Below, piece by piece: positions 57,805 to 64,000 of a stretch of 64,000 nt of DNA. Location of the stretch: positions 248,001 to 312,000 of the forward strand of contig CAVZRQ010000008.1 of the NCBI GenBank assembly GCA_963777735.1, written 5' to 3'. The translations under genes were made by a program, and so were the position numbers. The notes beneath the pieces were generated by a model that saw only the letters and a program-made list of their open reading frames with translations, was not told where the DNA came from and searched no databases. The stretch is from ZC4RG30 sp963777735. Lineage in GTDB: Bacteria > Pseudomonadota > Gammaproteobacteria > Steroidobacterales > Steroidobacteraceae. Numbering within the stretch: the first letter of the stretch is position 1; each line of letters opens with the position of its first letter.

Positions 57805-58014
57805 ATGAACAACAGCAACTTACGCAAGATTGATCAGGTCGATACGACTTCTACCGCCCGGATAGATCGCCGCCAGACTGTCCTGGCGCAGATCGAAGCC
57901 GCCTTGCTGGCCGACAAGATCTCGGTGCTGGAAATATCGGAAGAAGGCACGGGCACCGACCCGTACAACAGCGGTCGGGCTCGCGCCGACACCTGGCAGA
58001 AACGGGCCCGCTAG
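57805..58014 (+). CDS. Small soluble protein with DPYNSG motif
   Basis: A 69-residue protein with a basic N-terminal helix (IDRRQTVLAQIEAALLADKIS) and a conserved-looking C-terminal end (GTGTDPYNSGRARADTWQKR). Small proteobacterial proteins ending in a DPYN(S/T)-type motif followed by a Trp and a basic tail are known to me only as hypothetical proteins. It has its own intergenic region of 113 bases upstream. Function unknown. Confidence 0.6.
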   Translation: MNNSNLRKIDQVDTTSTARIDRRQTVLAQIEAALLADKISVLEISEEGTGTDPYNSGRARADTWQKRAR

Positions 58015-58034
58015 AGCGCCGGCTGGCTACCCCT

Positions 58035-58322
58035 TCAGGATGGCCAGTAGCTCCAACCGACCAAGAGCACCGAGGCGACCAGCGCGAGCTTCGCTGGCAG
58101 GCGCCAGGACGTGTTCCGCAGCTGGCCAATGAACGCCGCCACAGAGGCCCCCGTCAAAAGCACTGCCCAGGCAATGGCCTGCAGCAAGGGCCGGAACTCC
58201 CCTTCCAGGCGTTCATGGAACTCTGGCAGCAGCAGGAACACCAATAAGGTCATGACCAGCCCAGTCAGCAACGCGACGGACGACCCCATGACAATCCCGA
58301 TGAGTGCTACCAATGGCTGCAC
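58035..58322 (-). CDS. Small three-helix membrane protein, unknown function
   Basis: A 95-residue protein with three hydrophobic helices: VALIGIVMGSSVALLTGLVMT (plus LVFLLLP), IAWAVLLTGASVAAFIG and LPAKLALVASVLLVGWSYW. It lies between the DPYNSG protein and prc, convergent with the former and divergent from the latter. No named family recognised. Confidence 0.6.
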   Translation of the reverse strand: MQPLVALIGIVMGSSVALLTGLVMTLLVFLLLPEFHERLEGEFRPLLQAIAWAVLLTGASVAAFIGQLRNTSWRLPAKLALVASVLLVGWSYWPS

Positions 58323-58358
58323 AGCGCCTTGCTCCTCGAATCTGCTAGCCTGACACCC

Positions 58359-60537
58359 ATGACTGTAACCGAATTGTCCAGGCGCACGCGCCGCCCCATT
58401 GGTTGGCTGGCATTTTCAGCCCTACTCGTACTTGCCATCGCAGGCAGTGGTTCCACGGGTGCGCCCGCGGCAGCTACCAGCCTGTTGCCGCCCGGCGCAC
58501 TGGCACCTGCCGATCGGCAGCGACTGCTGGCCAAGCGCATCGGCGCGATGCTGGAGCAGGCGCACTACCGTCGCGCCGCCATCGACGATCGCATGTCGCC
58601 GGAGATCTTCAAGCGCTACATCGATTCGCTCGACAGCCAGCGCAGCTATTTCCTGGCCAGCGACATCGTCGAGTTCAGCACCTGGGAAAACCGCTTCGAC
58701 GACATGATCCGCAGTGGTGAAGTGGCGCCCGCATTCGCCATGTATGCGCGCTTCCAGCAGCGCAATCGCGAGCGTATCGAACATGCGTTGCAACTGCTCG
58801 TCGACCGAGCCGGACTGGACGCAGGATGAAGTCTTCGAGTTCGAGCGAGACAAGGCCCCCTGGCCCGCAACCGCGCAGGAACTCGACGAATTGTGGCGCA
58901 AGCGCGTCAAGAACGATGCGTTGAGCCTGGCGCTTGCGGGCAAGACCTGGGCCGAAACCACCGAAACGCTGCGCAAGCGCTACGAGCGCGGCCTGAAACG
59001 ATCGGAACAGGTCACTGCGGATGAAGTGTTCGAAAACCTGATGAACGCGTACGCGCGCACCTTCGACCCGCACTCCAATTATTTCTCGGCGCGCAACTCC
59101 GAGGAATACCGCATCCAGATGAGTCTCAGTTACGAAGGCATCGGCGCAACGCTGCAGAGCGACGACGAGTACGCCAGCATCGTCAACCTGTTGCCAGGTG
59201 GCCCAGCCGCCATTGCCGGCACGCTGGGCATCAAGGACCGCATCGTCGCCATTGCGCAGGGCAATGACGAATTCGAGGATGTCGTCGGCTGGCGCCTGGA
59301 TGACGTGGTGCAGAAGATCCGCGGCAAGGGCGGCACGGTCGTGCGTTTCCATGTGCTGCCTGCCGGCGCTGCGCCGGGGTCCCCGGAAAAGACCATTGAA
59401 CTCACGCGCGGCAAGGTCACGCTGGAGGGTCAGGCTGCCAAGAAGCAACGCAGGCTGGTCACCCGCAATGGCAAGAAACTGAACATCGGCGTGATCAGCG
59501 TGCCGGGTTTCTATCGCGATGTGGATGCGGAGTCCCAGGGCGACAAGAACTACCGCAGCACCACGCGCGACGTTACCCGCCTGCTCGAAGAGCTGCGCGC
59601 CGAGGGTCCGGTCGATGGCCTGATCCTCGACTTGCGCGGCGACGGTGGCGGCTTCCTGCCCGAGGCCACAGCGCTGACGGGTCTCTTCATCGACAAAGGC
59701 CCGGTAGTGCTCCTGAAGGACTACACCGGCCGCGTGGAGCAGCTCGATGATCCCTCGCCGGGCAGCGTCTACGACGGCCCGCTGGTGGTCCTGGTGGACC
59801 GTTACAGCGCGTCAGCGTCCGAGATCTTTGCCGGTGCCATCCAGGACTACCAGCGTGGCTACGTGGTTGGCCAGCGCACCTTCGGCAAGGGCACCGTGCA
59901 GAACCTGATTCCGCTGGACCGCTGGACGCAGAAGCCCGTCGAGGGCCAGCTCACGGTAACCATCGGCAAGTTCTACCGGGTCACCGGCGAGAGCACCCAG
60001 CACCGCGGCGTCGAGCCGGACATCCTCCTGCCCTCTTCGATCGACATGAATGAGGTGGGCGAGAGTTCGCTGGAAGCTGCGCTTCCATGGGACCGTATTG
60101 CCCCTGCCACGTTCCAGCGCGTTGCCCTGCCCGGAACCGTCCCTGCGCTGACACTCGTGCGCAACGAGGCCGAGCGGAGCAAGTCCGATGCCAGCTTCCA
60201 GTGGCTGGTGGAAAGCATCGCTGCCGATGAGAAACTGCGCGCGCGCAAGTCTCTGTCGCTGAACCTCGCCAAGCGCAAGGCAGAACGCGAGACGATCGAA
60301 GCGGAGACCCTGAAGCGCGAGAATGAACGCCGCGCCGCCCTGGGCAAGCCAGCTTTTACGACCCTCGCTGAACTGGAAGCTGCCGCAACGGAAGAAATCA
60401 CCGCTGAAAAGGCGCCCGATATTCTGCTGGATCGCACTTCGGAGATCATGGGCGATATCGTTGCTGGCGCGAGCGCCGCGCCTGCGAAGCCGGTAAGCAC
60501 GGTGGTACAGCAGGCAGCGCCCGCTACCGCCCGCTAG
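58359..60537 (+). CDS. prc: C-terminal processing protease Prc-like, S41 family (one frame break)
   Basis: Periplasmic tail-specific protease. A membrane/signal segment (IGWLAFSALLVLAIAGSG, about residues 23-40) is followed by the N-terminal helical domain, a PDZ domain (EYRIQMSLSYEGIGATLQSD, GIKDRIVAIAQGNDEFED) and the S41 protease core with catalytic Ser in VDRYSASASEIFAGAI and Lys in GQRTFGKGTVQN. A DUF3340-type C-terminal domain ends the protein. The frame changes by one surplus base at about 58806 (LLVD then EPDWTQDEVFEFE). Corrected length is about 725 residues, against 682 in E. coli. Confidence 0.92.
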
Positions 60538-60544
60538 GCAGCTG

Positions 60545-61615
60545 TCAGTCGCCCTCGGCGTAGAAGAGATCTGACAGGCTCCAGAGGTCCTGGTCCAGCA
60601 CATCCCAGGTCATGGCCTCGGACCTCCCCAGGGAGGTCCGCAAGGTCACCTGCACCGACTCCACGGTAGGGGTGGTGTCGGAAGCGAGTCGGTATTTCAC
60701 GCCGGCGGCCAGGATATCCACCAGACGCCGCACTTCCGTTTGGATCGCCGGGGTGTTCTGCGCCATCGTCGCTTTCGCGCGGCCGATTTCCTGCATCAGC
60801 AGGATGCTGGCGGACGCATCCTGGATACCATCGATCTTCGGCTCGCTGCGCGCCATGGAATCGGCTGTGCGCGCCAGCAATGCCGGGGGGGTCAGTCGCA
60901 AGGCCAGCACATGGGCAGCAGCGATGGCCGTGAGATTCAGCACCCTTCTTGCCTGCAATGACAGCCCCGGATATTTGGCACCGCCCTGCTCTTCGACCTT
61001 CAACAACTGGTCGCGTGCAAGCTGCAACTGCTCGTCGGCAAACCGCATCTCGGACTGCATGGCCGCACCACGCCGCAACAATTCACGTCGAGTGAAATAC
61101 TGCCACCAGCCTTGCGACCTGGCCAAAGAGCCCTGAATGCCTGCCAGCTTGCTTCGCACATCCGCAGCCGCATGCTCGGCCTGCGCGCATTCCGCACGCG
61201 CCGACTGCTGACGCTCGAACAACTGACGGTTGAGATCGGCAAGGAACTGTCGACGCTCGCGGTCTTCCCGCTGCTGGGCGAGCTCACGGATCAGGGCGGC
61301 GATCTGCGCATGACCTGTGGCCCACAGATCACGCAGCTGGTAGTGCAACAGCGCATGCAACCCGGTCATCGGCGCGGCCAGCCGCGACTCCAGATGCTCC
61401 AGCTGCTCGCGGACGCGCGCGGTGGCCGCCTCTCCCAGTTTCACGCGGTCCTTGAGCCGGTGCAGTTCGTCCTGGGTATCGCCCAAGGCCTTCTTCAGTT
61501 CCGCGCGATTGCGGAACAGATTCAGGACGCGGGTATCTTCCGGCGCCTCGGGATGCTCGAGCACCACGCGGGTCTGCAGGAATTTTCCGAACCAATTGGA
61601 GAATTGAGACAGCAA
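60545..61615 (-). CDS. Coiled-coil protein of unknown function
   Basis: A 356-residue, mostly helical soluble protein. The N-terminal part contains coiled-coil heptads (RAELKKALGDTQDELHRLKD, then LEHLESRL). A central block contains ADLNRQLFERQQSARAECAQ and SQGWWQYFTRRELLRR, and the C-terminal third holds RLTPPALLARTADSMARSEP. No signal peptide or clear membrane span is present, though a weak hydrophobic stretch lies near VLNLTAIAAAHVLALRL. It is convergent with prc (7 bases apart) and 10 bases from the DUF1249 gene on the same strand. I do not recognise the family. Confidence 0.7.
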   Translation of the reverse strand: MLSQFSNWFGKFLQTRVVLEHPEAPEDTRVLNLFRNRAELKKALGDTQDELHRLKDRVKLGEAATARVREQLEHLESRLAAPMTGLHALLHYQLRDLWATGHAQIAALIRELAQQREDRERRQFLADLNRQLFERQQSARAECAQAEHAAADVRSKLAGIQGSLARSQGWWQYFTRRELLRRGAAMQSEMRFADEQLQLARDQLLKVEEQGGAKYPGLSLQARRVLNLTAIAAAHVLALRLTPPALLARTADSMARSEPKIDGIQDASASILLMQEIGRAKATMAQNTPAIQTEVRRLVDILAAGVKYRLASDTTPTVESVQVTLRTSLGRSEAMTWDVLDQDLWSLSDLFYAEGD

Positions 61616-61625
61616 GCTGGCGGCT

Positions 61626-62102
61626 TCAGGCGAGTGAGTGGCCCAGGTCGAGGCAGTATTCCAGCCACTTGTTTAACATGTTGTTGTAGAGCCAGCGTTG
61701 CGCAAGTTCACGCTCCGCGTGCGCGGCATCGCGCGCGAATGGCTCGGGCCTGTCGGCAGGCCAGTGCTGCGCCTGGGCGAGACGCGCGTCACAGTAGACG
61801 CGGACCCGCACATCCGGATAACTGAGCAGCGTCGCCAACTCGGGGGTGGCGATGGCTGGATCGTGGAACAGATGCGTGAGCCCCAGCGTGGTGGTGTATG
61901 CACACTGTTCCAGCACCGAAAGCTTCAGGTCACAGCCCGTGGCAACTCGCGAGACCTTTTCCCCCGCAAGCAGGGATGGATCGCCGCACAGACGTGTCAG
62001 TCGCAGATAGTTGCTCTCGTACAGCGACATCAGCGCAGCGAAGCCATGCGGCCGCGCACGCCAGCTTGCCGGCAATAGTGTTTCGTTGCCGGTCATCGTC
62101 AC
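61626..62102 (-). CDS. DUF1249 (YqiB-like) protein
   Basis: A 158-residue protein similar to the DUF1249 family (E. coli YqiB): LMSLYESNYLRLTRLCGDPS, LEQCAYTTTLGLTHLF, LLSYPDVRVRVYCDARLAQ and a C-terminal LNKWLEYCLDLGHSL. YqiB is of unknown function and lies in E. coli next to the genes for ADP-ribose pyrophosphatase and cAMP phosphodiesterase; here it follows orn with an ATGA overlap. Confidence 0.85.
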   Translation of the reverse strand: MTMTGNETLLPASWRARPHGFAALMSLYESNYLRLTRLCGDPSLLAGEKVSRVATGCDLKLSVLEQCAYTTTLGLTHLFHDPAIATPELATLLSYPDVRVRVYCDARLAQAQHWPADRPEPFARDAAHAERELAQRWLYNNMLNKWLEYCLDLGHSLA

Positions 62103-62668
62103 GGCGCGGCCTGCGGCGCCTGCGCCGCTTCCACGAACAGGTGCTGACGGTAGTACTGCAGCTCGCGGATGGAATCGTGGATGTCAGCCAGAGCAAGGTG
62201 CGTGGCCTGCTTGGTGAAGCCGGCGGCAAGATTCGGCATCCAGCGGCGTGCCAGCTCCTTGATGGTGCTGACATCCAGGTTGCGATAGTGGAAGTAGCGT
62301 TCCAGTTGCGGCATCTGCCGCGCCATGAAGCGGCGATCCTGGCAGATGCTGTTGCCGCACATGGGAGACACCCCACCCTGCACCCAGATTCTCAGGAACT
62401 CGAGCGTGCGTGCTTCCGCTTCAGCCATGGTCACGGTGCTGGCGCGAATGCGCTCGACGAGCCCGCTGGCGCCATGCTGGCGCGTATTCCATTCGTCCAT
62501 GCCCGCGAGCACTTCGTCGGCGGTCCGGATGGCGAACACCGGCCCTTCGGCAAGCACATTGAGCTGCGCATCGGTTACCACCGTCGCGATCTCGATGATG
62601 GAATCCGTGTCGGTCTTGAGACCGGTCATCTCGAGATCGATCCAGATCAGGTTGTCACGATGCTGCAC
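62099..62668 (-). CDS. orn: Oligoribonuclease
   Basis: A 3'-5' exonuclease that degrades short RNA, including pGpG from c-di-GMP turnover. The 189-residue DEDDh enzyme begins IWIDLEMTGLKTDTDSIIE (Asp/Glu), with MCGNSICQDRRFMARQ and the His/Asp end HLALADIHDSIRE. It is divergent from rsgA, as in E. coli, and overlaps the DUF1249 gene. Confidence 0.97.
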   Translation of the reverse strand: MQHRDNLIWIDLEMTGLKTDTDSIIEIATVVTDAQLNVLAEGPVFAIRTADEVLAGMDEWNTRQHGASGLVERIRASTVTMAEAEARTLEFLRIWVQGGVSPMCGNSICQDRRFMARQMPQLERYFHYRNLDVSTIKELARRWMPNLAAGFTKQATHLALADIHDSIRELQYYRQHLFVEAAQAPQAAP

Positions 62669-62709
62669 TCGAACCTCAGACGCTTCCGTTTCCGTTCCTG
62701 TGGCATTCT

Positions 62710-63681
62710 ATGGACACTTGCCCAAAGTTGCATGTTCAGCTGTTCACAAAACCCTTGATCGCCGAAGTCATCGCCATGTACGGACGACACCTGTTGCTGC
62801 GCGACGCTGCAGGTGTGCGCCGCATGGCGCGGCCAATGGGTCGGCATCTCGAGATCGTCTGTGGCGATCGCGTGCAGTGCCGCTCTGAAGGTGAAGAGCT
62901 GCTGGCCGAATCCATCCTCCCACGCGACAGCTTCCTGAGGCGCAGCACGCTGCGTGGGCGCAGCGAGCCACTGGCCGCGAATCTCAGCCAGTTGGCCGTG
63001 ATCGTGGCCCCGATGCCGGTGCCCGACCTGTTCATGATTGACCGCTATCTCTGTGCCGCCGCCAGCGCACCGATGCATGCGGTGATCGTGCTGAACAAGT
63101 GCGATCTCCCCGCGGCAGCGGCCGTGCGGCAGGAACTCGAACAATATACCGCACTCGGATACACGGTTCTGTCGGTGACTGCCGTCGGCACTGAAGGCAC
63201 AGAGGCTGGCCTCGCCCCACTGCGTAACGCGCTCCGCGATCAGACCACAATCATGGTCGGCCAATCCGGTGTCGGAAAATCATCGCTGACACGTCTTGTC
63301 ACCACTGATACCGCCGACATCGCCGTAGGTGGCCTGATGCGCGAAGAAGAAGGCCGTCACACCACCACGGCTTCGCGCCTGTACGATTGCGACAGCGGCG
63401 GCCGGATCATCGATTCTCCAGGTGTGCGCGATTTCGCCCCCGCCATTGATGACCTTGAACCCACGACGCTCGGATTCCGCGAGGTTTCCGAGCGGGCGGC
63501 GCAATGTCGTTTCCAGGATTGCAGCCACATGCAGGAGCCGCACTGCGCGGTGCGCGCCGCAGTCGAATCGGGCGCCATGCATCAGCGTCGATATGAAAGT
63601 TATCGTCGCCTGCGTCGACTGTATGACGAGCTTTGGGAAAAGCGGTCAGAGAAAGACCGCGCTGCGCGAACCCGAACCTGA
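62710..63681 (+). CDS. rsgA: Ribosome small subunit-dependent GTPase A
   Basis: Circularly permuted GTPase that assists late 30S maturation. The 323-residue protein has the OB fold first (AEVIAMYGRHLLLRDAAG, CGDRVQC), then the permuted GTPase motifs: G4 NKCD, G1 VGQSGVGKSSL and G3 DSPGVRDF. A C-terminal zinc finger follows (CRFQDCSHMQEPHCAV). The ATG at 62710 is preferred because it includes the first OB strand; a later ATG at 62776 would remove it. Confidence 0.95.
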   Translation: MDTCPKLHVQLFTKPLIAEVIAMYGRHLLLRDAAGVRRMARPMGRHLEIVCGDRVQCRSEGEELLAESILPRDSFLRRSTLRGRSEPLAANLSQLAVIVAPMPVPDLFMIDRYLCAAASAPMHAVIVLNKCDLPAAAAVRQELEQYTALGYTVLSVTAVGTEGTEAGLAPLRNALRDQTTIMVGQSGVGKSSLTRLVTTDTADIAVGGLMREEEGRHTTTASRLYDCDSGGRIIDSPGVRDFAPAIDDLEPTTLGFREVSERAAQCRFQDCSHMQEPHCAVRAAVESGAMHQRRYESYRRLRRLYDELWEKRSEKDRAARTRT

Positions 63682-63683
63682 CT

Positions 63684-64000
63684 TCAAGCCACCTGCCCGC
63701 CTTCAGTTGCCGGCTGGTCTTCTTCCAGAATCCCGCGGACATAAAGCCGCTCGACCAGCACCATGAGCACAATCATGGCGGGAGTGGCGAGCAACACGCC
63801 CGTGAGCCCGAACAACATGCCGAACATCACGGTGGCTGCGATGCCGAGCACTGGAGGCAGGTTCACAGCCCAGCGCTGCACGAAGGGCATCAGCACATTG
63901 CCCTCGATCTGCTGGATGGCAACCACCAGGATCACGACGTAAAGCGCTGTCTGCGGGCCTTCCACGAACGCGAGCATCACGGCCAGCAATCCGCCCACAA
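63684..64000 (-). CDS. AI-2E family transporter, C-terminal part (continues past window end)
   Basis: The minus-strand frame is open to the window end. The visible part (about 105 residues) has the C-terminal helices of the AI-2E/PerM permease family, with IQQIEGNVLMPFVQRWAVNLPP as the diagnostic block and VLATPAMIVLMVLVERLYV after it. Members move small molecules or ions; substrate unknown. Its stop is 2 bases from the rsgA stop. Confidence 0.88.
   Translation of the reverse strand, partial: VGGLLAVMLAFVEGPQTALYVVILVVAIQQIEGNVLMPFVQRWAVNLPPVLGIAATVMFGMLFGLTGVLLATPAMIVLMVLVERLYVRGILEEDQPATEGGQVA

Noticed and set aside
1519..58806. Programmed +1 frameshifting as the general explanation of the split genes
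   Set aside because: The sites share no slippery heptamer, in-frame stop or downstream structure. Two lie in CTGCAG, but many other CTGCAG sites in the window are undisturbed. Insertion error is simpler.
1..64000. CRISPR arrays, insertion sequences, prophage or rRNA genes
   Set aside because: No regularly spaced direct repeats, transposase, integrase, phage structural or rRNA sequence was seen on either strand.

Overview
The window reads as chromosomal DNA of a GC-rich gammaproteobacterium. Three blocks keep the gene neighbourhood known from Escherichia coli and relatives: serS-rarA-vanZ-like-lolA-ftsK / trxB ... aat-infA-clpA-clpS (16.0-27.8 kb), fabH-rpmF-yceD / maf-rluC / rne (49.4-56.0 kb), and orn / rsgA (62.1-63.7 kb). 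The planctomycete-type DUF1592/DUF1552 pair, the lexA-imuA-imuB-dnaE2 mutasome operon and the accessory gene content suggest a Steroidobacterales/Nevskiales/Xanthomonadales-type lineage. That placement is inference from gene content only.

Layout. 0-4.2 kb: an ankyrin-repeat protein (truncated by the window edge), a di-haem DUF1592-family protein and a DUF1552 protein. 4.3-8.8 kb: an unknown anchored protein, an ECF sigma factor with a small membrane partner, a Cu/Zn superoxide dismutase lipoprotein, a secreted metallo-beta-lactamase-fold protein and an O-methyltransferase. 9.0 kb: tRNA-Ser(UGA). 9.2-16.0 kb: a TPP enzyme divergent from cstA-ybdD, a PBP4-type peptidase and a PQQ-type sugar dehydrogenase. 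16.0-27.8 kb: the conserved translation, recombination, division and proteolysis block. 27.9-33.6 kb: a partial type II secretion operon gspC-D-E-F. 33.6-34.7 kb: a small acidic protein and a sigma/anti-sigma pair. 34.7-40.6 kb: the SOS mutagenesis operon behind two tandem LexA boxes, divergent from a phytoene-desaturase-like oxidoreductase. 42.5-49.4 kb: an Lpp/OprI-like lipoprotein with a strong terminator, then a type IV pilus minor-pilin operon ending in pilY1. 49.4-57.4 kb: fatty-acid, ribosome and RNase E genes, a low-molecular-weight phosphatase and a nitrilase. 57.4-64.0 kb: small membrane proteins, a Prc-type S41 protease, a coiled-coil protein, DUF1249, orn, rsgA and an AI-2E-family transporter cut by the window end.

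The most striking property is not one gene. Seventeen reading-frame breaks can be located in eleven conserved genes, including housekeeping genes such as rne, gspD, rluC, dnaE2 and prc. Every one is a change of the same sense: one surplus base in the coding strand. Insertion-biased sequence or assembly error is the simplest explanation. I therefore annotate these as whole genes with stated break points, not as pseudogenes. No CRISPR array, insertion sequence, prophage or rRNA was found.
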